Shown here: positions 36,636-45,217 of the stretch, piece by piece
How the letters are laid out: every line of letters begins with the position of its first letter
Position numbering within the stretch: the first letter of the stretch is position 1
NCBI GenBank assembly: GCA_019550975.1
Contig: SDWH01000006.1
Location: forward strand, 107,049-171,048
Direction: 5' to 3'
DNA length: 64,000 nucleotides
Source: Bacteroidales bacterium SW299
Lineage (GTDB): Bacteria > Bacteroidota > Bacteroidia > Bacteroidales > Bacteroidaceae
Position numbers and translations under genes: made by a program
The notes under the pieces: generated by a model
Told to the model about the DNA's origin: nothing
Database searches by the model: none
Seen by the model: the letters and a program-made list of their open reading frames with translations, nothing else

Positions 36636-38021
36636 ATGAATGAAAAGAACAACATCTCCCGCCGCAGTTTCCTGAAGATGATGGGAACGGCAGGAGCGGC
36701 GGCCGGACTGGCGGCTTGCGGCAACAGCACGTCGCAGACAGTCCGGACAGATATACCGGAAGGACAAATGACATACCGCACCAACCCTTCGACGGGCGAC
36801 AAGGTATCCTTGCTCGGATTCGGAATGATGCGCCTGCCTTCGGTGGGCGGACGCAGCGCGAGAGAGGGCAATGAGGAAATAGATCAGGAAATGGTGAACG
36901 AACTGGTGGACTATGCCCTGGCGCACGGCGTGAACTATTTTGACACGTCGCCTGCCTATTGCCGGGGAAAATCGGAACATGCTACGGGCATCGCGCTGAG
37001 CCGCCATCCGCGCAATACTTATTTTATTGCAACCAAAATGTCGAATTTCGCTCCTGCCACATGGACGAAGGAAGGTTCCATCGCAATATACCGCAATTCG
37101 CTGAAGGAGCTTCAGACTGACTATATCGACTACCTGCTGCTGCACGGTGTCGGAATGGGCAGCGGAATGGAAGAGTATGAACACCGCTTTATTGACAACG
37201 GCATGCTGGACTTCCTGCTCGCCGAACGTGAGGCCGGGCGCATCCGCAATCTGGGCTTTTCATACCACGGCGACGTGAAAGTGTTCGACCGCCTGCTGGC
37301 CGAGCACGACAAGTATCACTGGGATTTTGCGCAGATCCAAATGAACTATCTCGACTGGAAATATGCCAAGCAAATCAATCCGCGCAACACGGACGCCGAG
37401 TACCTGTATAATGAACTGGCAAAGCGCAACATCCCTGTCGTCATTATGGAACCGCTGCTGGGAGGCCGCCTGTCGAACGTGCCCGACCCCATCGTCGCCA
37501 TGCTGAAACAGCGCGAGCCGGAGGCAAGCGTCGCTTCGTGGGCTTTCCGATTTGCCGGAAGCCATCCCGACGTGCTGACGGTGCTGAGCGGCATGACCCG
37601 CATGGAACATTTGCAGGACAATCTGCACACTTACTCTCCTCTGCATCCGTTGAGCGAAGAGGAATTCGCTTTCCTGCAACGGGCAGCCGACCGGATGATG
37701 CAGTTTGACACAATCCCCTGCAACGACTGCAAGTATTGCATGCCCTGCCCGTATGGAATAGACATCCCCGCCATTCTTCTCCATTACAACAAATGCCTGA
37801 ACGAAGGAAACATTCCCGAAAGCTCGCAGGATGCAGACTACCGCCGTGCCCGCCGCGCTTACCTCATCGGATATGACCGGAGCGTTCCTAAATTGAGGCA
37901 GGCAAACCACTGCATCGGCTGCAACCAGTGCAGTCCGCATTGTCCGCAACGGATCGACATTCCGGCAGAACTGCACCGCATCGACCATTTTGTGGAGCGT
38001 CTGAAGCAGCAGACTTTATAA
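36636..38021 (+). CDS. Tat-exported aldo-keto reductase with two Fe-S motifs
   Basis: Protein of 461 residues. The Tat signal is SRRSFLKMMGTAGAAAGLAAC (RR at 9-10), with a lipobox-like AAC end. An aldo-keto reductase barrel follows (LGFGMMRLP, FDTSPAYCRG, YIDYLLLHG). The C-terminus has two ferredoxin-like motifs, CNDCKYCMPCP and CIGCNQCSPHCP. The catalytic Tyr lies in the DTSPAYC segment. It probably works with the polyferredoxin gene 73 bp upstream. The substrate is unknown. Confidence 0.9.
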   Translation: MNEKNNISRRSFLKMMGTAGAAAGLAACGNSTSQTVRTDIPEGQMTYRTNPSTGDKVSLLGFGMMRLPSVGGRSAREGNEEIDQEMVNELVDYALAHGVNYFDTSPAYCRGKSEHATGIALSRHPRNTYFIATKMSNFAPATWTKEGSIAIYRNSLKELQTDYIDYLLLHGVGMGSGMEEYEHRFIDNGMLDFLLAEREAGRIRNLGFSYHGDVKVFDRLLAEHDKYHWDFAQIQMNYLDWKYAKQINPRNTDAEYLYNELAKRNIPVVIMEPLLGGRLSNVPDPIVAMLKQREPEASVASWAFRFAGSHPDVLTVLSGMTRMEHLQDNLHTYSPLHPLSEEEFAFLQRAADRMMQFDTIPCNDCKYCMPCPYGIDIPAILLHYNKCLNEGNIPESSQDADYRRARRAYLIGYDRSVPKLRQANHCIGCNQCSPHCPQRIDIPAELHRIDHFVERLKQQTL

Positions 38022-38118
38022 AGTGATTCGCAAGATAAGAAGCAAAGACAGGGGACACGCGGGAAACAGGGAGGAGATTTCCTTATCCGTCACCGTATGT
38101 ACCTTGTCTTTGCGCTTG

Positions 38119-38487
38119 TCATAGCAGTGCGTCCCGTTTCTTTTTGGGGAGAGAGGCCCGGACAAGCTCATACGACCTGCGCACAAGTTCCCGTACTAAC
38201 GCATCCGGCACATCGCTGTCAAAATAGACATCGTTCCACAGACGCTTGTTCATGTGCCATGCCGGACGGATTCCGGCATACCGCTCGCGCAGGTCTTCAG
38301 CGTCGTCTGCCGATGACTTGACGCAACACCGGTCGAACACTTCTATGTTCACATAGCAAAACCACTTGCTCCCCACATAAAAGCACAGCACATCCCGGCT
38401 ATAGCGGTCTTTTACCGCAGTGAAAGGCATTCGCTCCGTCACTCCGGGCAATGAAAGACAATAGGTTCTGAAGTCTTCTACATTCAT
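38119..38487 (-). CDS. MmcQ/YjbR family protein
   Basis: Cytosolic protein of 122 residues with the YjbR fold pattern (NVEDFRTYCLSLPGVTERMP, FYVGSKWFCYVNIE, and PAWHMNKRLWNDVYFD). The ATG at 38487 is preferred to one 9 codons upstream. Family members are double-stranded DNA-binding-like proteins of unknown function. Confidence 0.88.
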   Translation of the reverse strand: MNVEDFRTYCLSLPGVTERMPFTAVKDRYSRDVLCFYVGSKWFCYVNIEVFDRCCVKSSADDAEDLRERYAGIRPAWHMNKRLWNDVYFDSDVPDALVRELVRRSYELVRASLPKKKRDALL

Positions 38488-38511
38488 GATGTTTCCGCAG
38501 TTGAATTTCTG

Positions 38512-38519
38512 CAAAAATA
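38512..38519 (-). promoter_or_regulatory. -7 element for the YjbR gene
   Basis: Minus-strand TATTTTTG; a TTTG (38543-38546) lies 23 bp upstream, slightly long. Confidence 0.4.
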
Positions 38520-38629
38520 ATTGAAAGGCGAGAGCAGAAAAACAAACTTGCTTGATTTTTTATGCCGAGCCGCATCCTATCTAAAAATACAAATCACCTG
38601 CTCCCTGCCATTATTTCGCAGATTTTTCC

Positions 38630-38637
38630 TAACTTTG
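38630..38637 (+). promoter_or_regulatory. -7 element for the alcohol dehydrogenase gene
   Basis: TAACTTTG, perfect TAnnTTTG, 34 bp upstream of the ATG; no clear -33. Confidence 0.4.
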
Positions 38638-38671
38638 CTTTCAATGAATCGTTTAATTTTACAGAAAATGT

Positions 38672-39847
38672 ATGAATAACTTTATGTTTTACAGTCCCAC
38701 CGAGTTTGTATTTGGTAAAGAAACGGAACTGCAGACCGGTGCACTGGTAAAGAAATTTCATGGAACGAAAGCGCTGATTGTATTCGGCGGAGGTTCCGTA
38801 TTGAGAAGCGGCCTGCTGGAACGGGTTAAAGAATCTTTGGACAAGGAAGGCATCGCGCATGTCGAGATGGGCGGCGTGCAACCGAATCCGACTGACCCGA
38901 AAGTGTATGAAGGCATCGGACTGGGCAGACGCGAGAAGGTGGATTTTCTGCTGCCCGTAGGCGGAGGATCAGTCATTGATACGGCCAAGGCCATAGCGGC
39001 AGGTATACCCTACGACGGCGACTTCTGGGACTTTTTCACAGGAAAAGCCGTACCGGAAAAGGCTTTGCGCATCGGCGTTGTGCTTACCATCCCTGCAGCC
39101 GGAAGCGAAGGTTCCGGCAATTCGGTCATCACAAAGACAGACGGACTGAAGAAATTAAGCCTGCGCACTCCCGAGGTTCTCCGCCCGGCATTTGCTGTAA
39201 TGAATCCGGAACTCACCTACACGCTTCCCGCATGGCAAACGGCAAGCGGCATCACCGACATGATGGCACACATCATGGAACGCTATTTCACCAACACGGC
39301 TGATACGGAAGTAACCGACCGCTTGTGTGAAGGCACCCTGAAAGCCATTATCAAGGAAGCGCTCACAGTGATCAAGGAACCCGAAAACTACGGGGCACGG
39401 GCCAACATCATGTGGGCGGGAACCATAGCTCATAACGGCATATGCGGCGTAGGATGCGAAGAAGACTGGGCTTCACATTTTATGGAACACGAAGTGAGCG
39501 CGCTTTATGATGTGACGCACGGCGCGGGACTGGCTGTCATTTTCCCGGCATGGCTGACTTATATGGCCGACCACAACGTGAGGAAAGTAGCTCAGTTTGC
39601 CAACCGGGTGTGGGATGTACCTGCGTCGGAAGACAAAAAAGCGATGGCTCTCGAGGGAGTGGCACGGATGAAAGCGTTCCTGCATGAAATCGGTATGCCG
39701 ACTACATTCAGGGAGCTTGGGATTGAGAACCCGGATATCAGCGCACTGGTATGCAGGCTGCATGAAAACAAGGGGGAATTTGTGGGCAATTATGTCAAGC
39801 TCGACCGTCAGGCCACAAGACAGATTTATGAAACAGCCAACCTTTAA
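38672..39847 (+). CDS. Iron-containing alcohol dehydrogenase (BdhA/YqhD-like)
   Basis: NAD(P)-dependent alcohol or aldehyde dehydrogenase of 391 residues. Features: the cofactor-binding GGGSVIDTAKAIAAG, VGGGSVID, the metal-ligand region with DMMAHIMERY and the second His group in DVTHGAGLAVIFPAW. It is close to butanol dehydrogenases, probably NADPH-linked, and would reduce aldehydes in the cytosol. The Nim-like gene starts 11 bp after its stop. Confidence 0.94.
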   Translation: MNNFMFYSPTEFVFGKETELQTGALVKKFHGTKALIVFGGGSVLRSGLLERVKESLDKEGIAHVEMGGVQPNPTDPKVYEGIGLGRREKVDFLLPVGGGSVIDTAKAIAAGIPYDGDFWDFFTGKAVPEKALRIGVVLTIPAAGSEGSGNSVITKTDGLKKLSLRTPEVLRPAFAVMNPELTYTLPAWQTASGITDMMAHIMERYFTNTADTEVTDRLCEGTLKAIIKEALTVIKEPENYGARANIMWAGTIAHNGICGVGCEEDWASHFMEHEVSALYDVTHGAGLAVIFPAWLTYMADHNVRKVAQFANRVWDVPASEDKKAMALEGVARMKAFLHEIGMPTTFRELGIENPDISALVCRLHENKGEFVGNYVKLDRQATRQIYETANL

Positions 39848-39858
39848 AACGCTACAGC

Positions 39859-40350
39859 ATGATATTCAGCAATGACAACATACGGCGCCAGGACAGGCTG
39901 CTGGACGAGGAAAGAGCGATGGAGATCATCAAAGAGGGAGAATACGGCGTGCTTTCCATGCAGGATGCAGGCGGAAACGGTGCATACGGAGTTCCTATCA
40001 ACTATGTATGGGACCGGGGAAATTCCATTTACCTGCATTGCGCTCCTGCCGGAAGGAAGCTGGAATGTATAGACAAATGTCCCAACGTATCCTTCTGCAT
40101 TGTCGGCAGAACCAAAGTGATACCGGAAAAGTTTACCGCTGCCTATGAAAGCGTGATACTTGAATGCACGGCTCACCGCAGCCTCCACGAAGCCGAACGC
40201 ATGTCTGCCCTGTCACTTCTTTTGAGCAAATACTCCCCGAACGACAAGATGAGAGGGATAGAATACGCAAACAAATCGTTTGCCAGAACAGAGATTATCC
40301 GCCTCGACATCGAGAAGATCAGTGCCAAGTGCAAACGAACCGGCCTTTGA
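39859..40350 (+). CDS. Pyridoxamine 5'-phosphate oxidase-like, Nim-related flavoprotein
   Basis: Protein of 163 residues with the split-barrel flavin-binding fold. The pattern GEYGVLSMQDAGGNGAYGVP, then INYVWDRGNSIYLHCAPAGRKL and FTAAYESVILECTA, matches the 5-nitroimidazole reductase (Nim) relatives. It may reduce nitro compounds or bind FMN/haem. Being chromosomal and paired with an alcohol dehydrogenase, it is a housekeeping homologue rather than a mobile nim gene. Resistance cannot be inferred from sequence alone. Confidence 0.87.
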   Translation: MIFSNDNIRRQDRLLDEERAMEIIKEGEYGVLSMQDAGGNGAYGVPINYVWDRGNSIYLHCAPAGRKLECIDKCPNVSFCIVGRTKVIPEKFTAAYESVILECTAHRSLHEAERMSALSLLLSKYSPNDKMRGIEYANKSFARTEIIRLDIEKISAKCKRTGL

Positions 40351-40389
40351 TTTTCTTCCTGCCGCTTGCAAGAAGCGGCAAAACGGAAA

Positions 40390-40424
40390 AGCGCAGAAGT
40401 ACGCTGCATCGGCACTTCTGCGCT
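40390..40424. terminator. Hairpin between convergent genes
   Basis: AGCGCAGAAGT (40390-40400) pairs perfectly with ACTTCTGCGCT (40414-40424). A smaller stem GCCGCTT/AAGCGGC lies just upstream. The gene on the minus strand ends at 40469. Confidence 0.6.
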
Positions 40425-40468
40425 ATTTGTATTCAACGTTTCCGGACAGACAAATCCGGATAAATCCG

Positions 40469-40921
40469 TCAACGTATTCTGTCGTAAGACTTCACCAGCA
40501 TTTCATCCTTGTCAATGGCACGGATGGCAAGCCAGTTCAAGATGATGCTTATCAAAGGAAGACACAATGACCACGACGGCACAAATCCGCTGTCATCCTG
40601 TCCTTCTGCGCTCAGGATAAAATAAATTGCCGCCAGATAATATGCCACCAGAACGATAGAGTTCATGACAGTAAGCCGGATCTGGCGCTTCCGTTTCCGA
40701 TAAAGGAATATCGTGATGATTGATACGACAGCTGCAACGGCCAGAAGGATGAACAGCACGCACGAAGAATAGTTCATCGTGCCGTCAGGAAGCGTATAGT
40801 AAAGGTTCGTCATCCCGAACACATCCGTTACCGTATAGAAACTGCCCACCGGCAAAGCCATCGCCACAATCATGAGAACAGCCACGAGCAGCAGATAAAC
40901 CGTTTGAATTCTCTGTATCAT
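40469..40921 (-). CDS. DUF4293 membrane protein
   Basis: Integral membrane protein of 150 residues with four hydrophobic helices (for example TVYLLLVAVLMIVAMALP and CVLFILLAVAAVVSIITIFL). Bacteroidetes-specific family, always near rpoZ and bamD. Function unknown. It lies 6 bp after the rpoZ stop. Confidence 0.88.
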   Translation of the reverse strand: MIQRIQTVYLLLVAVLMIVAMALPVGSFYTVTDVFGMTNLYYTLPDGTMNYSSCVLFILLAVAAVVSIITIFLYRKRKRQIRLTVMNSIVLVAYYLAAIYFILSAEGQDDSGFVPSWSLCLPLISIILNWLAIRAIDKDEMLVKSYDRIR

Positions 40922-40927
40922 AGAAGA

Positions 40928-41263
40928 TTACTGCAATTTTTCCTTTTCCTTTGCCGGGTTTCTGTAGTAAACCTTACCTTCTATATACTCTTGTGTAGCG
41001 ATAAGCGTCGGCTTCGGAAGTTTCTCGTAATAGCGTGAAATTTCGATCTGTTCCCTGTTTTCAAACACCTCCTCCAGATTGTCGTTGTATGAAGCAAATT
41101 CCTGAAGCTTCTTGGAGAGATCATTCTTCATCTCCGCAGCAATCTGGTTAGCACGCTTTCCGATGATGGCTACAGTTTCATAAATATTGCCTGTATCTTC
41201 ACAGAGTTCCATCAGGTTACGAGTCACTGTGTTAGTAGGAGCATTTGTCTTTTTGTAATCCAT
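40928..41263 (-). CDS. rpoZ: RNA polymerase omega subunit (Bacteroidetes type)
   Basis: Protein of 111 residues, the Bacteroidetes form of omega: the N-terminal helix with GNIYETVAIIGKRANQIAAE is the Rpb6-like core. It promotes assembly of RNA polymerase. Downstream of bamD by 25 bp in a three-gene unit with DUF4293. Confidence 0.9.
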   Translation of the reverse strand: MDYKKTNAPTNTVTRNLMELCEDTGNIYETVAIIGKRANQIAAEMKNDLSKKLQEFASYNDNLEEVFENREQIEISRYYEKLPKPTLIATQEYIEGKVYYRNPAKEKEKLQ

Positions 41264-41288
41264 AATTTATTTCAGTTAAATATAGTTG

Positions 41289-42137
41289 TTATTCTGCATA
41301 TATGTCACTTTCCCCGGTCACGTACTTGCTGGCATCCTTGTGAATGCTTTCCGCCTCCTTCAGATATTTGCTCTCCGGAAACTCATTGATGAAAGCATAA
41401 TACTCGTCTACCGCCTCACGCATACGCTCTTCCTTCTTTTCAATCACACTCTCCTTCGCCATATAATAACGTGCACGCAAGATCAGCATCATCAGTTCTT
41501 CACGCAGTTTGGTATAGGGATAGTCGTTGAGCACATTCTGCGCAGTCACGATGGCAGCCAGGTAATTGTTTCCCGTGCTGCTGTAAGAAGCGTTGCCCGA
41601 ATACGATCCCAGATCATAATACAGCTTGGCAGACAGGAATTCCTTTTCCACCAGTTTGTCCTGAAGTTCAAAAATCATATCCTGGGCCAGCTGCTTGCGG
41701 GAACTTGCCGGAAAGTACTCCATAAACATTTGCAGTTCGTTTATGGCTTTATAGGTGCTCGACTGGTCAAGGCGAGGCTCCGGAGTGTCAAGATAAAGTG
41801 CCTTGCCGCAGAAGAAGCGCGCCAGTTCCGTATAGGTTCCGCGGGGATAAGTCGTGTAATACGTATTGAAATAATGAGAGGCCGTCACGAAATCTCCTTG
41901 GTTGTAATAGGTCATTGCCAGCATATAAAGTGACTCTTCGCCATTCACCGTTCCTTTCAGGATAGAGATCAGTTCTTCCAGAATTGTTGCCGCGCGCGAG
42001 TTCTGGCCTTTAGCGAAATAGCTCTTTGCGGCTTCGTACTTATACTCGTAGTCAGTGCTTTTCAGCACTTTGTTATACTCTCCGCAGGAACTCAACAACC
42101 CAGCGGAAAGGAGGCCCAACATCATATATTTTTTCAT
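41289..42137 (-). CDS. bamD: Outer membrane assembly lipoprotein BamD
   Basis: Lipoprotein of 282 residues with lipobox LLSSC (signal MKKYMMLGLLSAGLLSS). TPR-like repeats follow (YKYEAAKSYFAKGQNSRAAT, LYMLAMTYYNQGDFVTASHYF, and so on). It belongs to the BAM complex that inserts beta-barrel proteins. The ATG at 42137 is preferred to one four codons upstream. First gene of the bamD-rpoZ-DUF4293 unit. Confidence 0.93.
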   Translation of the reverse strand: MKKYMMLGLLSAGLLSSCGEYNKVLKSTDYEYKYEAAKSYFAKGQNSRAATILEELISILKGTVNGEESLYMLAMTYYNQGDFVTASHYFNTYYTTYPRGTYTELARFFCGKALYLDTPEPRLDQSSTYKAINELQMFMEYFPASSRKQLAQDMIFELQDKLVEKEFLSAKLYYDLGSYSGNASYSSTGNNYLAAIVTAQNVLNDYPYTKLREELMMLILRARYYMAKESVIEKKEERMREAVDEYYAFINEFPESKYLKEAESIHKDASKYVTGESDIYAE

Positions 42138-42292
42138 AACAGTCTGCATAGTTGAGATAGTCGTGCAAAAGTAGTCTTTTCCGCTGAATAATACAACTGA
42201 TGTATGTTTTTTTAAATTATTTTTCCGTACAGGCGGAATACCAAAGGAATTTATGTGTAATTTTACTGCCCAATCAATCAGAGGATGACATT

Positions 42293-44323
42293 ATGAACTT
42301 CGAACTCATTTCCGATTACCAGCCCACCGGTGACCAGCCGGAAGCCATCGCCCAACTGACAGAGGGAATACTGAATCATGTACCGGCCCAGACACTGCTC
42401 GGCGTGACCGGCTCGGGAAAGACTTTCACCATAGCGAATGTTATAAAGAACATCAACAAGCCGACACTGATACTGAGCCACAACAAGACACTGGCGGCCC
42501 AGCTGTACGGTGAGTTCAAGAAGTTTTTCCCGCACAATGCGGTGGAATATTATGTTTCGTACTACGACTACTACCAGCCCGAAGCGTATATTCCCTCAAC
42601 CGACACCTACATCGAAAAAGACCTCGCCATAAACGATGAAATAGACAAGCTGCGCCTGGCGGCCACTTCTTCGCTGCTGTCCGGACGGAAGGATGTGATT
42701 GTCGTTTCGTCCGTTTCATGCATCTACGGCATGGGAAATCCGGCCGATTTCTATAATAATGTCATTGATATCAAAAAAGGCAAGCTTCTGGACCGCAACG
42801 TTTTTCTGAGAAAGCTGGTTGAAAGCCTTTACGTGCGCAACGACATCGAACTGAACCGCGGAAACTTCAGGGTAAAGGGCGATACGGTGGATATCTTCCT
42901 CGCCTACACCGACAGCATACTGAGAGTGATGTTCTGGGACGACGAAATCGACGGCATCGAAGAGATTGATCCCGTATCCGGACACAGGACAGGAAGCTTT
43001 GAAGAGTACAAAATCTATCCCGCCAATCTTTTCATGACCACCAAAGAAAGCACGCTGCGGGCAATCCACGAGATTGAAGACGATCTGACCAAACAGGTGG
43101 CCTATTTTGAGGAAATGGGCAAAACGCTGGAGGCAAAACGCCTGTACGAACGCGTGACATACGACATGGAAATGCTCCGCGAGCTGGGACACTGTTCGGG
43201 AATCGAGAACTATTCACGGTATTTTGACGGCCGGGCTCCGGGCACCCGCCCCTACTGCCTGCTCGACTTCTTTCCGGAAGACTTCCTGATCGTGATTGAC
43301 GAAAGCCATGTAAGCGTGCCGCAGATCAGGGCCATGTACGGTGGAGACCGTGCGCGCAAGGTCAACCTCGTACAGTATGGATTCCGCCTTCCTGCGGCTA
43401 TGGACAACCGTCCGCTCACGTTCGAGGAGTTCCAGGAAATGGCCAGACAGGTAATTTACGTCAGCGCGACTCCGGCAGACTATGAATTGCAGCAAAGCGA
43501 GGGAATTGTGGTGGAACAGGTAATACGTCCTACCGGTCTGCTCGATCCGATTATTGAAGTCAAACCGAGCCTGAACCAGATCGACGATCTGATGGAAGAG
43601 ATACAGCAGCGCGTGGAGGTGAACGAGCGCGTGCTGGTGACCACGCTCACCAAACGGATGGCGGAAGAGCTGACAGAATATCTGCTGAACAGCGGCATCA
43701 GATGCACCTACATCCACAGCGACGTGGATACGCTGGAAAGAATACAGATCATGGACGACCTGAGGCAGGGAGTATATGATGTGCTTGTAGGCGTAAACCT
43801 GCTGCGTGAAGGGCTTGACTTGCCGGAGGTTTCGCTCGTTGCTATTCTGGATGCCGACAAGGAAGGCTTCCTTCGTTCACACCGGTCGCTGACACAGACG
43901 GCAGGACGTGCCGCCCGAAACGTGAACGGAAAGGTTATCATGTATGCCGACCACATCACAGAAAGTATGCAGCAGACGATTGACGAAACGAACCGCCGCC
44001 GCGAGAAGCAGCTCGCTTACAACGAAGCGCACGGGATAACCCCGAAACAGATTGTCCGCTCGCGCGACAATGCGCTGCTGGAGATAAACGGCAAACAGGC
44101 GGAAACGGAAAAGAAACAGCCGAAAGCTTACACGGAAACGCCCGTTCTTTATGCCGCTGCCGACCCGATTGTAGAATACATGTCGAAAGAGCAACTGGAA
44201 AAGAGCATCAACCGCACGCGCAAGCTGATGCAGGAAGCAGCGAAAAAGCTCGATTTCATCGAGGCGGCACAATACCGCGACGAGCTGCTCCGGCTGGAGG
44301 ATATGCTCAAAGAAAAGAAATGA
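42293..44323 (+). CDS. uvrB: Excinuclease ABC subunit B
   Basis: Nucleotide excision repair helicase-like subunit of 676 residues. Walker A GVTGSGKT (37-44), the beta-hairpin YYDYYQPEAYIPSTDTYI, DEAD-like VIDESHVSVPQ, motif ATPADYE, and the helicase motif QTAGRAARNV are visible. A C-terminal UVR motif ends near DEARY-like FIEAAQYRDELLRLE. Start ATG 42293 was chosen because the upstream extension lacks family similarity. Confidence 0.98.
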   Translation: MNFELISDYQPTGDQPEAIAQLTEGILNHVPAQTLLGVTGSGKTFTIANVIKNINKPTLILSHNKTLAAQLYGEFKKFFPHNAVEYYVSYYDYYQPEAYIPSTDTYIEKDLAINDEIDKLRLAATSSLLSGRKDVIVVSSVSCIYGMGNPADFYNNVIDIKKGKLLDRNVFLRKLVESLYVRNDIELNRGNFRVKGDTVDIFLAYTDSILRVMFWDDEIDGIEEIDPVSGHRTGSFEEYKIYPANLFMTTKESTLRAIHEIEDDLTKQVAYFEEMGKTLEAKRLYERVTYDMEMLRELGHCSGIENYSRYFDGRAPGTRPYCLLDFFPEDFLIVIDESHVSVPQIRAMYGGDRARKVNLVQYGFRLPAAMDNRPLTFEEFQEMARQVIYVSATPADYELQQSEGIVVEQVIRPTGLLDPIIEVKPSLNQIDDLMEEIQQRVEVNERVLVTTLTKRMAEELTEYLLNSGIRCTYIHSDVDTLERIQIMDDLRQGVYDVLVGVNLLREGLDLPEVSLVAILDADKEGFLRSHRSLTQTAGRAARNVNGKVIMYADHITESMQQTIDETNRRREKQLAYNEAHGITPKQIVRSRDNALLEINGKQAETEKKQPKAYTETPVLYAAADPIVEYMSKEQLEKSINRTRKLMQEAAKKLDFIEAAQYRDELLRLEDMLKEKK

Positions 44324-44326
44324 AAA

Positions 44327-44371
44327 AAGGCTTTCCTGTGTTCCCCGAAAGGAAACGCACAGGAAAGCCTT
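44327..44371. terminator. Bidirectional terminator between uvrB and the small secreted gene
   Basis: AAGGCTTTCCTGTG (44327-44340) pairs perfectly with CACAGGAAAGCCTT (44358-44371). The minus-strand continuation is TTTTTTCA. Confidence 0.8.
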
Positions 44372-44398
44372 CATTTATCAGAAGCCCTTGGCAGGCAC

Positions 44399-44767
44399 TT
44401 ATTTGTCTACATTCACGTCAATACCTTTGTTGCGCAAGGTCATCGCCATCAGACGAAGGTAGTTTGAATACTGCTTTTCATCCAACGTTTCCTTCATCAG
44501 CTTCAGATTTCCATAAACTGCGTTACGGACTTTTTCATTCTTCCCTTCCTTCGCTCTGTTTGCAAGGGACATCTCAGCCTTAAAGAAGTCGCAGATGTCT
44601 GCTACCTTTTCGTTCTGAGTGCCGTTCAGCTTCAGATACTGGGTCAGCTTGGACTTGTTGATCGAACCGTCCCACGCAGAAGCGTTGTTGTTGTCCTTTA
44701 CACCATCAGCGAATACTGATACGGAAAATGCCAAAGCGGCAACCAATGTTAAACCTGATTTTCTCAT
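44399..44767 (-). CDS. Small secreted helical protein
   Basis: Protein of 122 residues with a signal peptide (about 1-20, ending VFA). The mature part is helical with a repeated K/N/D-rich pattern (for example LNGTQNEKVADICDFFKAEM). No known domain is seen. Conserved type in Bacteroidales, function unknown. A -7 element (minus-strand TATCTTTG, 44860-44867) would give a 5' leader of about 85 nt containing the palindrome AGCTCGAGCT. Confidence 0.75.
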   Translation of the reverse strand: MRKSGLTLVAALAFSVSVFADGVKDNNNASAWDGSINKSKLTQYLKLNGTQNEKVADICDFFKAEMSLANRAKEGKNEKVRNAVYGNLKLMKETLDEKQYSNYLRLMAMTLRNKGIDVNVDK

Positions 44768-44987
44768 AATACCTAAAATTTTACTTGTTACCTAAAAACT
44801 TTTTACCTAAAAAACAATCTTAAATCTAATCTAGCTCGAGCTTTATCTTTTTACCGATACAAAGATAAGAATATGTTGAACAACATAAAAGCAAAAGCAG
44901 AAAAAACTCGCGATACCGGTGTCATTTATTGATATATATCAAAAAACAGCTATCCAAATGAACAATTTCTTAATATTTTTGTAATAC

Positions 44988-45082
44988 GAAACAGCCATAT
45001 ATGTTGTTTCCTTATCTATTTGTTACATCATGCAGGACCGGCGGCTACATTCTTTCGGAGATGAAAGGAGCCGCCGCCTTTT
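44988..45082 (+). ncRNA. Candidate small RNA or leader transcript (orphan terminator)
   Basis: A perfect -7 TATTTTTG (44974-44981; no clear -33) is followed about 60-100 nt later by an intrinsic terminator with GGCGGCT (45040-45046), AGCCGCC (45069-45075) and a run CCTTTTTT. Within it GAAACA/TGTTTC can form a further stem near 44988-45010. No gene on the plus strand lies upstream, since uvrB has its own terminator, so the signal most likely ends a short RNA or a leader of the next gene. Start and existence are inferred. Confidence 0.4.
45040..45082 (+). terminator. Orphan intrinsic terminator
   Basis: GGCGGCT (45040-45046) pairs with AGCCGCC (45069-45075) around a 22-nt loop, then GCCTTTTTT. 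It is the end of no annotated plus-strand gene. Confidence 0.75.
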
Positions 45083-45159
45083 TTAGTCAGGGACTCACCT
45101 TTCTTCCGTTTTTTAGAGCAAGTAACAGCATTCACTGACCATTATAATGAAATAAACTG

Positions 45160-45167
45160 TATTTTTG
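45160..45167 (+). promoter_or_regulatory. -7 element for the COG0523 gene
   Basis: TATTTTTG, perfect TAnnTTTG, 50 bp upstream of the ATG. No recognisable Zur box. Confidence 0.4.
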
Positions 45168-45217
45168 TGTCCCGAAGAACAAAAAGATTTTTTCCTAATA
45201 TATAAATAAGGTATAAT

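Larger units (their letters stand above)
44768..45217. other. Intergenic region upstream of the COG0523 gene
   Basis: 450 bp without an annotated gene. It holds the -7 element of the minus gene (44860-44867), a plus-strand -7 element (44974-44981), an orphan intrinsic terminator (45040-45082), and the -7 element of the COG0523 gene (45160-45167). The remaining sequence, AT-rich with poly-A runs, shows nothing else. Confidence 0.6.

Noticed and set aside
39859..40350. Acquired metronidazole-resistance (nim) gene
   Set aside because: It is only a related family member without the upstream IS promoter of nim genes and sits in a conserved-looking chromosomal place.
45030..45086. Short gene of 18 codons (MQDRRLHSFGDERSRRLF) inside the orphan terminator
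   Set aside because: The frame is explained by the stem sequence of the terminator, and no ribosome binding signal supports it. A leader peptide is not excluded.
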